From Streptomyces atratus (GTDB lineage: Bacteria > Actinomycetota > Actinomycetes > Streptomycetales > Streptomycetaceae), in assembly GCF_900119365.1 (NCBI RefSeq), contig NZ_FPJO01000009.1, forward strand, positions 124,001 to 188,000: a DNA stretch of 64,000 bases, read 5' to 3'. The stretch's first letter is position 1; every line of letters starts with the position of its first letter. Below, piece after piece: positions 35,601 through 45,300 of this stretch. A model generated the notes under the pieces. The model had not been told where the DNA came from and made no database searches. It saw only the letters and a program-made list of their open reading frames with translations. The position numbers and the translations under genes are program-made.

Positions 35601-36136
35601 AAGGGCCGCTGCCGCCGCCCCGGCGCCGTGTCCGCGATCGTCACCTTGCCGTCGCCGACACCCAGCACAACGCCTTCGCACGCGTCGGCTTCCGCCTCGA
35701 AACCGTCGAGCCAGCCCTGGGCCCCGGGGCCGGGCTTACGGCTGCGCCCCGTCGCCCAGGCGCACGCGGAGAAGGTGATGGAGTCCTGGACCAGCAGCCC
35801 CTCGTCCGTGACCTCGAAGGCCAACAGGGCACTGTCACCGTCCACCCGGCCGTCGTGGTCCTCCTCGCTGCTGCCGAAGACATCAAGCAGGACATCGCGG
35901 ACGGACGCGACCGGGTACACGCCGCAGTAGACGGTGTGCTGCCTGACCATGTTCCGGCCCGGGTTCCGCCGCCGTACGGGATGCCCCTCCTCCCACGGCA
36001 GCGGGCTCCTGGATTCCACGGGGTACATGCCTTTCGGCGGCGAGGTCTTCTCCACCTTCTGTGGGCTGAACATCTCCACCGCGCGCCAGTAGCGCACGAT
36101 GTCCGCCCTGCGCCGTCGCTCACTGCTCGCCGCCAT
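32668..36136 (-). pseudogene. Superfamily 1 AAA helicase broken by two frameshifts
   Basis: An SF1 helicase of roughly 1150 residues in three frames. Part 1 starts at MAASSERRRRADIVRYW (36136) and runs to RDYLTAS. Part 2 continues in another frame from TRIDLKHEPGAVL and holds Walker A NGPPGTGKTTQLRD, Walker B MLIDEAGQATAQMP and GDPLQLEPV. Part 3 in a third frame has VGTVHTTQGKEADVVLLVLG and NVAVSRARRRLFVVGD (motifs V and VI). The first break is near 35111 and looks like loss of one base. The second, near 32970, is an extra GC in a CGCGCG run. Either it is a decayed defence helicase or the assembly has indels here. An N-terminal Gly/Ala-rich region of 340 residues precedes the motor. Confidence 0.75.
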
Positions 36137-36279
36137 ACGGCCCGCCCCCTCGTTCCGGTCCGCCAGGAACGATCACCCTAGCCAGCTCCGCGCGCGGTGC
36201 GCAGTGGGCGTTGGCGCATATGCGACGTCAGGTCGGGGTCCGCTGCGCCGCTGGCAGCGAACGGAGAGCCGGACGACCG

Positions 36280-36459
36280 TCAGGAATCGAGCTGGACCAG
36301 GCATTCCTTCGAGTCCTCGGGGCTGCCCCCTGAACGTGCAACGCGCCCTGGATGGCGTGGATTACGAGTCCGCCGAGAGACGAGTTGCGCGATGCGCACC
36401 TCACTCTCCTCGCCGGGCGGCCACAGGGTGCGCACGTCTGGGGGAACTGCTCGGTTCAT
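36280..36459 (-). pseudogene. Possible remnant of a second GHKL regulator start
   Basis: A 59-codon frame from ATG 36457-36459 begins MNRAVPPDVRTLWPPGEESE and lies exactly where the copy-A regulator starts (MSRATTPEV) relative to the shared promoter. A short LVS-R match with the copy-A protein follows, then similarity stops, with no ATPase motifs. I read it as a decayed or deleted divergent partner of the XRE gene. The remaining part of the 516-nt gap 36137-36652 holds only the promoter at 36460-36580 and no other gene. Confidence 0.35.
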
Positions 36460-36580
36460 CCAGCAAACGATCTCGACGCGTGCATACCGTTGACCAGGAG
36501 AGACGCGCCGACGGGTCCCTGTTGTACGCGTCCGCGCGCGGGCTGTACGCGGTACGGGGCATGACCGGCTCCGGTGAGCG
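36460..36580 (+). promoter_or_regulatory. XRE regulator promoter with 21-bp spaced octamers (copy B)
   Basis: A TTGACC box stands at 36490-36495. Downstream are two identical octamers TGTACGCG at 36523-36530 and 36544-36551, centre to centre 21 bp, two helix turns on one face. The same arrangement occurs in copy A at 32569-32597. The site precedes an XRE gene starting at 36653, so autoregulation by the XRE protein is the simplest reading. Confidence 0.6.
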
Positions 36581-36652
36581 GCGTTGGCCGATGCGTAGGT
36601 GGGACGTTCGGGGCAGGGTAGGGCGACGCGGGACGTTACGGAGGCGTGGGAC

Positions 36653-37489
36653 GTGGACGATCAGCGACAGCAGCCGGAGCATGAGTACGAGGTCGGGTCG
36701 GGCATCTTGCATGTGTTCGGCCAGCACTTGAAGCTCTTCCGGGTGCGGGCGGGGCTGGAGCGGGCGGAGTTCGGGGCGATGACGGGGTACTCGGCGTCGA
36801 GCATCGCCTCATTCGAACAAGGGCGCAGAATCCCGCCACCGAAGTTCATCGACCAGGCGGACGAACTGCTGGACGCGGGCGGGGTGCTGAAGGCCAGCAA
36901 GGAGGAGGTTGCTCGGGCGCAGTATCCGGCCTTCTTCCGGGATGCGGCGCGGTTGGAGGCGGAGGCGGTTGAGCTGCATCTGTACGCCGTTCAGGCCGTG
37001 CCCGGCCTGTTGCAAACGGAGGAGTATATGCGTGCTCTGCTCACCAGGCGGCGGCCTCTCCTGGATGACGAGACCATCGAGCAACGAGTGGCCGGGCGCC
37101 TGGCACGGCAGGAGATCTTCAGCCGGTGGCCGGCCCCGCTCATGAGCTTCGCCATCGAAGAAGCGGTGCTCCGCCGCCCCTTCGGAGGTACGAGCGTTCT
37201 CCATGGCCAGTTGGAGCAGTTGCTTCTCATCGGTGAGAAGCGCAATGTGGAGATTCAGGTCATGCCGCTCGACCGAGAGGACAATGCCGGAGTCGACGGA
37301 CCGTTCACCCTGATCTCACGCAAAGGTGGGGAACAGGTTGCGTACTTGGAAGTTCAGGGGCGCAGCACCTTCGTGACGGATCCCGAAGAGGTCCGCTCCC
37401 TCGCAGCCCGCTATGGGATCATCCGAGCGCAGGCTCTCACGCCCCGGGAGTCGCTTGCCTTTGTCGAGAAGTTGCTGGGAGAGCTATGA
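36653..37489 (+). CDS. XRE helix-turn-helix regulator with DUF5753-type C-terminus
   Basis: A 278-aa regulator of the large Streptomyces WhiJ/AbaA-like class. The HTH is LKLFRVRAGLERAEFGAMTG to SIASFEQGRRIPP. The C-terminal domain matches DUF5753: YAVQAVPGLLQTEEYMRALL, then AIEEAVLRRPFGG and EIQVMPLDRE. GTG at 36653 is chosen because GGAGG (36640-36644) stands 8 nt upstream. Its stop overlaps the DUF397 start as ATGA. Such pairs act as regulator and small modulator, often with a GHKL partner. Here the partner is lost or lies 4 kb away split by TnpB. Confidence 0.92.
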   Translation: MDDQRQQPEHEYEVGSGILHVFGQHLKLFRVRAGLERAEFGAMTGYSASSIASFEQGRRIPPPKFIDQADELLDAGGVLKASKEEVARAQYPAFFRDAARLEAEAVELHLYAVQAVPGLLQTEEYMRALLTRRRPLLDDETIEQRVAGRLARQEIFSRWPAPLMSFAIEEAVLRRPFGGTSVLHGQLEQLLLIGEKRNVEIQVMPLDREDNAGVDGPFTLISRKGGEQVAYLEVQGRSTFVTDPEEVRSLAARYGIIRAQALTPRESLAFVEKLLGEL

Positions 37490-37692
37490 AGATTGCGGAG
37501 ACCAACACGGCAGCTACGGAGCTGGCTTGGTACAAAAGCAGCTACAGCGGAGCCGAGGGCGGCGAATGTGTCGAGGTCGCGGCCCGGCCCGGCACTGTCC
37601 ATGTCCGCGACTCGAAGGACACGGCGGGGCCGACCCTGTCTGTCGCCTCTGGCGGCTGGGCGGCCTTCGTGGAGTTCGCCGCGCACGGCTGA
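37486..37692 (+). CDS. DUF397 protein
   Basis: A 68-aa DUF397 protein with the family core LAWYKSSYSGAEGGECVEVA and VHVRDSKDTAGPTLSV, ending in WAAFVEFAAHG. DUF397 proteins pair with XRE/DUF5753 regulators and are thought to modulate or counteract them. This one overlaps its XRE partner by 4 nt and is followed by a strong hairpin. Function of this particular pair is unknown. Its place between pglX and the broken helicase suggests it could regulate island genes. Confidence 0.93.
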   Translation: MKIAETNTAATELAWYKSSYSGAEGGECVEVAARPGTVHVRDSKDTAGPTLSVASGGWAAFVEFAAHG

Positions 37693-37708
37693 CTGCGCGT
37701 GGACGACG

Positions 37709-37744
37709 GTGCCCCGCCACCGAGGCATTCCGGTGGCGGGGCAC
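37709..37744. terminator. Bidirectional terminator between DUF397 gene and pglX
   Basis: GTGCCCCGCCACCG pairs perfectly with CGGTGGCGGGGCAC across an 8-nt loop. It separates the plus-strand DUF397 gene (stop 37692) from the minus-strand pglX stop (37762). Confidence 0.9.
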
Positions 37745-37761
37745 TCTCTTGATCAAGGCGG

Positions 37762-40700
37762 TCAGTCAGCCTTCTGCGCCCGACCGCGGGTCTTCCTCTC
37801 CGGCCGCCACGCCCTGAGGTCCTCGGCCGAGAGTCCGTGCTTGGCGCGCTGCTCGTCTAGGTACGCCTGATACTCCTCAGCGGGCGTGCCGTCCCACTCT
37901 TCGTCGTACTCACCGTGCCACTGGTGAACCCACGGCATCAGCTCCTGAATGCCCGCAATAAGCGGCATCAGGCGCGGAGTCTCCCAACCCGCCTGCTCGG
38001 TACGGTCATTGATCACGTTGATCAGAGCCTGCACCTGATCCTTGTGATCCCAGCCGGCCCAGCCGAGCAGGAGAGTCGGATCCGAGTCGGGCGACGCGTC
38101 GGGGTAGGAGATGAACCGCTCCTTGGGCACGTCCGCCTTCCCTCGGTGCGACCAGTAGGACGCCTTGAGGAAGTCGGCGGGCACGTACTTCGGAGGTACG
38201 GGGATCTCGATCCGCTTCCCCGTTTTGTCCTCCTCGCGCTGCAGGTCCCAGACCCGCTCCCACTGCTCACGCTTACGCAAGCCCGGTTCCTTGTAACGCA
38301 AGGCGGCAAGGAACGGGACGTGCTCGGGGGCGATGATGTCCGCCAGCACCGCCGCAAGTGTCGCGTCGCGTTTACCCATGTGGTCGGCGGCGTACAGTTC
38401 GGCCACCGCCTGCACGTCGTCGCCCTGCCGCAGGCCGTCGGCAAGTTGCGAGACGGTGAGAGTACGGGGTGCGCGGAAGCCGTCGCGAAGGGCGAACCAG
38501 AGATTCTCGTCCTCGCAGCGCTCAAGCAACCAGGTGCGGAGAGCTTCCTTCTCCTTCTTCTCCCAGGGCTCGGAGGCCCAGCGCCGCTTGCAGTCGGGTC
38601 GCTCGATGAGAGCGATGTCCTTGCGCGAGTTGATGATGTCAATGCGAGCCTGAACGACGGTCCTGTACTCGTCGGACCAATGGGCAGGAATCTCGGTCAC
38701 CGGCGCGGATCCATGCCGTTCGAACCAGGCAGTCTCGGCCTCGCCGGCAGCTACCGCTCTAGCCAAGACAATCTCGAAGGCCCGCTCACCGAGGGCCACT
38801 TCGGGCACATCGGCAGTGCTCAGAAGAGTTGTGCACGCCACTGCGTCGGGGGTAAGCAGGTTGTACAAGCCGTAGACGGTCCAGTCCAGCTCCTCTTGGA
38901 GCGCGATCATCTGGGAGCGCAGGGAGTCTTGCGCAGCGTGGGCATCGCCAAGGCTGGCCCTGGTGGGGAGACCTGAGGAGGCGACAGCGGAGGGTTCGCG
39001 GGCGGCCAACTCATGAGCGAGAGAGTCGATAGTGCGTCCGAGTTCGAGCGGCAGACGCGCCGGGATCGGGAACTCCTGAAGTTTGGTCCCGGTGAACTCG
39101 TAACGCTCCTCCCACCCTTCATCTTGCATTCCCCTGCCAGTTCCACCGCCTGCCTTGGCTTGGCTAACCTGCTTCAGCCAAAAACAGGTCGTTGATGAGT
39201 TCAGAACCCCCAACAACTCTATGTACTGTTCTTCCGTAGCCCCCTCTGGCAGCTTGACCACCGGCGCAGTCTGCTTGAATACTTTTCCGCCTCTATCAAA
39301 TGCGAAGTGGTTATGTGTTGAGACAAATGGAAACGCAATGCCCAGCGGAACGCTGAACCGTTCAGGGTGCCAACGGCTCCACTCGAACCAGGTCAGACCG
39401 ATCTCTTCATGAGTACCACCTGGTTCGCGGCGCAGGCGCAGTTGAGACCGATGAAGCCAAAGGCTACGGCAAAGAGCAGGGTCGCTGTCGTCTGCCTTGA
39501 GTTCTTCACCGTAAGGAAACAATGCCTCCGCCTCTGGCGCCACGATCCAATCACGAATGGCCGTACCCTCTACCAGTGGCACCGTATATTCCTCAGGAAC
39601 GCCCCGCCGGCTCCAGGCACCCGGGGTTACGAAGTAGGCATCATCCGCACCAGTGTGCGCCGTCCGACCAATCAGTTTGACTCGATCACCGAGGCTATTT
39701 TGCGACGAACCTTCAAGCGCGGTGAGCAATGCGTGAGACCCACCGCCCTGCAGCGACCACGGAAACTCACGGAAACGCTCACGCGGAGCATCTACCGCAG
39801 AGACCCACACCGATTCACTCCCGGGTTGACCGGTCTGCCGCTTAATGGCCAACCACACCAAGCCCTTCGCCGCGTCCGCTGGCTGGTTCGGTTCACCACG
39901 CACGCCCAGCACCGCCCTGATCTGGTCAGCCTGCCGCGCTACTTGGTTTCGGCCAACCAAAATTACCGTCGGCGTCCCGTGCCCAGGAACGTAGGCTCCC
40001 GAAGTGTCGAGAACATGAGTCAGCTCAACTCCTGCAAAGTCACGCCTACGCGTAGTCTTTCCGTCCTTAAATTTATATTCGCCACCGTGAAAGAATGATT
40101 CAATGAGGGTCTTGCCAAATTCCCTCTTCATGAAAGAATTCGATGTAATCTGCCCAGCGAATCCACCATTTCGGCGATCACCGCCGGAGCGAATAGCCAG
40201 TTCGAAAATACGCTGAGCGAACGGCACCGACAACGCATAGTTCCCGGAACAGGCGAAATACACCTTTCCGTAGTTTTCTTTTTCTTTCTTATCTTTCACT
40301 GTGATGTAGGGGGGATTCGCCACAACAACGTGGTAGCTGCCACGCCCCAGGAGGTCCACTCGATTCCCGAACTCAGAAGCGTCTTCGGTGCGGTAGAGGA
40401 AGGCCCCGCTCTGATGTGCGTCGTCCAGCGTGCGGTCCGCGTCCCGCCCCGCCCCCCGCCCATGCAGCAGCGAGTCCCCCACCGCCACATTGATCGGGAA
40501 CTCCGGAGCCGCCGCCAGCCGCCGCTCCCCGCACGCCTTCAGCACCGCCACCAGCATCCGGAATCGAGCGATCGCCACCGCGAACGGGTTCTTGTCGCAC
40601 CCATGCACCGACTCCAGGGACCGTCGCACCAGCTCCCAGTCCGCCGTGCCGGGCTCCGCCTCACGCCACTTCTTCAGCAGCCGCTCGAACATGCCCAGCA

Positions 40701-41475
40701 AGAAGTGACCGGACCCGCACGCCGGGTCGATGCACCGCAGGCCCCGTACCACCGGTTCCTCGCCCGGCCACCCCGCCGGCTTGTGCTTCCACGCCGGGTC
40801 CAGGCCGAATTCCTCGACCGCCGGTTCCAGCGTCAGATCGAGGATGAACTCCTCCACGAACTCGGGCGTCTGCAACAGCGCGTACGTCTTCCGCGCGTGC
40901 TCGCTCAGGTCCTGGTAGAGGTCGCCCAGGAAGCGGGTGTCCAGCTCCCCGTCCGTGAAGTCGTGGATGATCTCGCCGTCCGCGCCCCGCTCGCGCCAGA
41001 AACCGAGCAGCCGCGTCGCCGCCTCGTACGACGGGCTCAGCTCCCACAGCGCGTTGTGGCCCCGGTCGAAGAGCCCTGCCACCGCCTTGTGCGCGCCCGA
41101 CAGGTGATCGAAGCCCGCCACCAGCCAGTCCCGGTCGTTCAGCTCCGGCTTCTCCCGGAAGAACGCCGCCTGCCGGTCTTCCGCGTCCGCGAGCCGCTCT
41201 CCCGGGCCCGCGATGAACGGGTCGTCGACCAGGCCGTTGTCCTCGCAGAACCGTACGAACACCGTGGCCAGCGCCCAGGCCGCCGCCGCCTGCGTCACCC
41301 GCTCGTCCCGCCAGGCCCCGTACGTCGCCGCCGTACGGCTCGCCTCGCGGGCCGCCCCGTACTCGCGCTCAAGCTCAGTTCGGTACTCGTCCACCGACTC
41401 CGTGCGAGCCCGGAGGTCGTCCTCCAGCGCGGTGACCTGCTTGCGCAGATCCTTCAGCAGTGCGGCCTTGTCCAC
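37762..41475 (-). CDS. pglX: BREX type 2 adenine-specific DNA methyltransferase PglX
   Basis: A 1237-aa PglX. The AdoMet motif I is CIDPACGSGHFLLG near residue 247, and the catalytic motif is VVVANPPYIT near 387, so the N6-adenine methyltransferase core is complete. GTG at 41475 follows AGAGGGG by 7 nt, and earlier in-frame starts add a Gly/Arg-rich leader with no family support. Residues about 385-780 (39130-40330) are clearly poorer in GC than both flanks and use AT-ending codons, suggesting replacement of the target-recognition part. The NPPY motif lies on a run of six C (coding strand, 40309-40314). In S. coelicolor a G tract in pglX gives phase variation. No comparably long tract was seen here. 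Confidence 0.95.
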   Translation of the reverse strand: MDKAALLKDLRKQVTALEDDLRARTESVDEYRTELEREYGAAREASRTAATYGAWRDERVTQAAAAWALATVFVRFCEDNGLVDDPFIAGPGERLADAEDRQAAFFREKPELNDRDWLVAGFDHLSGAHKAVAGLFDRGHNALWELSPSYEAATRLLGFWRERGADGEIIHDFTDGELDTRFLGDLYQDLSEHARKTYALLQTPEFVEEFILDLTLEPAVEEFGLDPAWKHKPAGWPGEEPVVRGLRCIDPACGSGHFLLGMFERLLKKWREAEPGTADWELVRRSLESVHGCDKNPFAVAIARFRMLVAVLKACGERRLAAAPEFPINVAVGDSLLHGRGAGRDADRTLDDAHQSGAFLYRTEDASEFGNRVDLLGRGSYHVVVANPPYITVKDKKEKENYGKVYFACSGNYALSVPFAQRIFELAIRSGGDRRNGGFAGQITSNSFMKREFGKTLIESFFHGGEYKFKDGKTTRRRDFAGVELTHVLDTSGAYVPGHGTPTVILVGRNQVARQADQIRAVLGVRGEPNQPADAAKGLVWLAIKRQTGQPGSESVWVSAVDAPRERFREFPWSLQGGGSHALLTALEGSSQNSLGDRVKLIGRTAHTGADDAYFVTPGAWSRRGVPEEYTVPLVEGTAIRDWIVAPEAEALFPYGEELKADDSDPALCRSLWLHRSQLRLRREPGGTHEEIGLTWFEWSRWHPERFSVPLGIAFPFVSTHNHFAFDRGGKVFKQTAPVVKLPEGATEEQYIELLGVLNSSTTCFWLKQVSQAKAGGGTGRGMQDEGWEERYEFTGTKLQEFPIPARLPLELGRTIDSLAHELAAREPSAVASSGLPTRASLGDAHAAQDSLRSQMIALQEELDWTVYGLYNLLTPDAVACTTLLSTADVPEVALGERAFEIVLARAVAAGEAETAWFERHGSAPVTEIPAHWSDEYRTVVQARIDIINSRKDIALIERPDCKRRWASEPWEKKEKEALRTWLLERCEDENLWFALRDGFRAPRTLTVSQLADGLRQGDDVQAVAELYAADHMGKRDATLAAVLADIIAPEHVPFLAALRYKEPGLRKREQWERVWDLQREEDKTGKRIEIPVPPKYVPADFLKASYWSHRGKADVPKERFISYPDASPDSDPTLLLGWAGWDHKDQVQALINVINDRTEQAGWETPRLMPLIAGIQELMPWVHQWHGEYDEEWDGTPAEEYQAYLDEQRAKHGLSAEDLRAWRPERKTRGRAQKAD

Positions 41476-41881
41476 CGGGGCGCCCCTCTTTCCGTGACCC
41501 GGACCCCACCCGGGCCCGCAGCTCATCCCATCCATCCTGCCAGCCCTGCCGCCCCTCCCCGGACCCTTCATCCGTAACCGGACAGCACGGCCCATGTCGC
41601 TCCTGGCGAAGAGCACCTCCAGCTCACTGGCACCACCCTCCTCAGGCGTGCAGAAAGGGGCCCAGGTGTGCTCCCCCAGGCGCTGCGCCGGCCTCTCCGT
41701 CAGGAGGCCGCGGCTCGCCTCGGTGACAGCTGCTCGTCAGCGCGGATCCCTCCGGTGCGAGGCAGTCCCCCGACGGTGTCAGGCCCGCCACAACGGGACC
41801 GGAAACCGGCTAGGCCCGTTGGGATCGGACATCGTAGGGTGGCGCCCCGCGACGTGCGAAGAGCGATCCGCTGGAGGAAGC
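41476..41881. promoter_or_regulatory. Divergent intergenic region between pglX and EACC1
   Basis: These 406 nt separate pglX (minus) from the EACC1 gene (plus) and must hold both promoters. Open frames here are antisense-like or Gly/Arg-rich with no family features, so I call no gene. A GGAGGAAG ribosome site for EACC1 is at 41873-41880. No clear palindromic operator was seen. Confidence 0.4.
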
Positions 41882-42301
41882 GTGCGCATTACCGTCTCCG
41901 TCGAGGACGGTGATTCCGGCGGCTTGCACGACCTTCGCCGCTGGCTGTCCGACGAGCCCGAGCTGAGGGGACGGATCCGCGGGCACACAGCGTCACCGAT
42001 ACCGTCCGACGCCATGGGGCTGGGTGCGGAGGCCCTGCTCGCGGTGCTCGGGCCGGGTGGCGTGGCCGTGGTCTTCGCCGGAGCGCTCGTCGCATGGGTG
42101 CAGAGCCGCCGGGGCGACCAGACCGTCACGATCACCCGGCCCGACGGGACCACGGTCACCGTCTCCGCGACCCGTGTCAGAGGAATGAACGCGGAACAGA
42201 ATGCCCAGTTGGCGAGGGAGCTGGCCGCCCTCCTCGGCCCGGGAGCCGACCCGGTGCCGCCCGCCGACGGCGAGCTGTCGCCAGAGGCCCCACAGCGGTG
42301 A
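41882..42301 (+). CDS. Effector-associated constant component 1 (EACC1)-like protein
   Basis: A 139-aa protein with the EACC1 pattern. It starts RITVSVEDGDSGGLHDLRRW, followed by ELRGRIRGH, a single hydrophobic helix (LLAVLGPGGVAVVFAGALVAW) and a short beta segment DQTVTITRPDGTTVTVSATR. Such proteins are predicted constant partners of variable effectors (caspases, trypsins, others) in bacterial conflict systems. That link is established by comparative genomics, not biochemistry. GTG at 41882 follows GGAGGAAG. The stop (42299-42301) overlaps the caspase GTG start (42298), so the two are coupled. The helix suggests membrane anchoring of the complex. Confidence 0.82.
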   Translation: MRITVSVEDGDSGGLHDLRRWLSDEPELRGRIRGHTASPIPSDAMGLGAEALLAVLGPGGVAVVFAGALVAWVQSRRGDQTVTITRPDGTTVTVSATRVRGMNAEQNAQLARELAALLGPGADPVPPADGELSPEAPQR

Positions 42302-45300
42302 TATCTGGAGCAACCGGACTCGCCGCGGCCGGTGCCCATGCCGTCCTGTTCGGCAGTCACAGGCACGTATCCGGTTCAGAGCTGCATGATCTGCCCTCGG
42401 TCGCCACCACGCTCGACGACCTGGAGACCGCCCTGCGGGACGTTTGTGGAGTCAGCCCGGAGCATGTACATCGCATCCCGGCCGACGCGGACACCGAGGA
42501 GGTGCTCGGCGTAATCGAGCGGGTGGCGCGCGAGGCGACCGGGGTCGTGTACGTCCATTACGTCGGACACGGACTGCTGGGTCCCCGCGACGAGCTGTAT
42601 CTGGCGACCCACGGCACCCGGTCCCACGAGGAGATCTCACGGGCCGTGCCGTACCACACGGTGCAGGGTCTCTTGAGCGCGTGTGCGGGTGGCGGCATCG
42701 TCGTACTGGACTGCTGCTACTCCGGGCGGGCCGACGTTCCCGACGGCAGCGGTGTCCCTGCCCGGGGGCCGTTCGTATCCGTCCGGCCGGACGGCAGCCT
42801 GCTGCTCAGTGCCACCTCTCGCTACGACCTGTCCTTCGCACCCGAGGAGCGGCGTCACACGTTGTTCAGCGGCCGGCTGCTGCGGCTGCTGACCGAGGGT
42901 GATCCGGCCGGTCCGCCCTGGCTGACGATGGACAGCCTGTACAGCGCACTGGACCGCGCGTTCGCGGAGGGACCGATCCGGCCACGGCGTCAGAGCGAAG
43001 GTTCGCTGGGCTCACTGCTCATCGCCCGGAACCGGGCCTATCGCGAAAGCGGCGACACGTCACACGATGGAGCGGCTTGGCGGGACGATCCACCGGCCGA
43101 TGTTCCGTGCCCCTACCCCGGCACGGAATACTTCAGCGCCGCCGACAGCCACCACTTCTTCGGGCGGGAAGAACTCGCCCGACGGCTGATCGACACCGTG
43201 TGCGCAGCCACGCCGGACGGCGCGGCGCCCATGACCGTGGTCATCGGCGCCTCCGGAGTGGGTAAGTCGTCCCTGCTGAGAGCCGGGCTGCTGGCCGGAC
43301 TGGAGCAGCGACACTCCTCGATGGCCCAGCCACACGACCTGCCGTGGCCGGCACTGTTGTTGTCCGCCCCCGGGGAACACCCTCTCCGGGCGCTGGCAGA
43401 GTTGTGGGCGCGGGCGACGGGACGGGCCTCGGCCGACGTCCACCGCGTACTCGCCGAAGGCGGTCGGTTACCACCACCGAAGTCCGGCCGGCCACCCTGC
43501 GGGTTGCTGGTGGTCGACCAGTTCGAAGAGATATTCACCCGCTGCGCGGACCCCACCGAGAGGGCTCGGTTCATCGAGGTACTCGTTCTCGCTGGGCACG
43601 AGAACGCAGACGACAGCGAGGCGGGCAAGGAACGCGGCATGCGCGTGGTCCTCGGTCTGCGAGCCGACCACTACGGCAGCTGCCTCGCCCATGACCCGCT
43701 CGTCCCCGTCCTGGGGGAAAGCCAACTGCCGGTCCCTCCGATGACCGACGACGAGCTGCGCGCGGCGATCGAGGGTCCCGCCGGCGTCGTAGGACTGGAT
43801 CTGGAGCAAGGTCTGACGGATCGGCTGATACAGGATCTGCGGTGGGGGCAACTGTCGAACGGGACCGACGACGCGAGCACCGCAGACGTTGCGGACGCCG
43901 AGAGCACACCCTCGGCCACGTCGGCGTTCGGCACCGCAACCGCCTCCGGCCCCATGCCTGCCGTGACCGTGTCGGGACCCGACCTCGACACCGCGCTCCC
44001 CTTCCTCGCACACGCGCTGCGCGAGACATGGCGCAGGCGTAGCGGAACCACGCTGACGCTGGCCGGGTATCAGGCCACCGGCGGCATCTGGCACTCCATC
44101 AGCACGACGACCGAGCGCCTCTATCAGGACCTCGATACAGCGGGCCAGGATGCGTTGCGCGAACTGTTGCTGCGCCTGGTTCACGTGACGGTGGAGGGCA
44201 CCGGCACTGCCGTACGGCGCAAGGTGGCCCCCGACGCACTGCTGGACGGCTTCCCGTCGCAGCAACAGGACCTCACAGCAGCCATCCGTGACCGTCTCGC
44301 CGCGGCCAGGCTGATCAGCGTCGATCAGGACGGCACTCAGCTCTCGCACGAGTCGCTACTGCGGTCGTGGTCCCGGCTGCACCAGTGGATCGAGGAGGAC
44401 CGCAGCGTCCTGATCGCGCGCCAGCAGCTCTCCGAGATCGCGCGTGCCTGGGACGCGTCCGGTGGCGACCCGGGCTTTTACTACCGGGGCAGCCTGCTGG
44501 AAGCCGCCCTCGGACTGATGCATGAGGAACGGCTCAGGCACCGGCGGTTGCCCCGGCTGGACGAGAGGTTCGTGGCCGCGAGCGACGAGGCCGACCGTTC
44601 TGCACGAGCCCGTGAGGCGCGCCGCACTCTGCGCCTCAAGCAGGCGCTCGGCGCAGCCGTATTCGCTCTCGTCCTGGCGCTCGTCGGCGGCGCGCTCGCT
44701 CTCCAGCAGCAAGGCGTGGCGAAGGAACAGCGCAAATCCGCCACCCACCGGGCGCTCGTCGCCGAGGCTGTGGCCAGGCGTGCCGCCGACCCTCGGCTCG
44801 CGCTGAAGATCGCGATGGCAGCGCACGGGCTGCGGGCCACCGCGGAGACGCGGGCAGCAGTGTCGGACACACTGGTCCAGAGCCGACTCACCGGCAGCTC
44901 TGCCTATAGCGAGAAAGACCCGCTGCTGAGCCCTGACGGCAGGCTGCAGGTGGCGGCGCAGGCGGACAGGAAGCGGCTGGTATTGCGCAGTGTCGGTGAC
45001 AGAGCCCGGAATACCCGACTGGCTTCCTTCTCCCCCTGCGCCGGCGTTGCGCGCAGGCCCGCCTTCAGCCGCGACTCCCGTACGCTCGCTGTGATCTGCG
45101 ACAACGGCGTGGTGAACCTGTGGGACATCACCCGGCCCACACAGCCGCGGCGCGATGGTTCACTGAGGTCCCCGGACGTGTCGGGCAGACCCAGTGGGTC
45201 CGATTTCAGTCCCGACGGCACACTGCTTGCAGTCGGGAGGTACGCGCCGTCGGACGAATCACAAGCGCATGGCTCGCTTGTCCTGTGGGACATCCGCAAC

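Noticed and set aside
42094..42297. Longer start for the caspase frame
   Set aside because: It would overlap all of the EACC1 C-terminus and translates to Pro/Arg-rich shadow sequence. The GTG at 42298 overlaps the EACC1 stop and begins family sequence.
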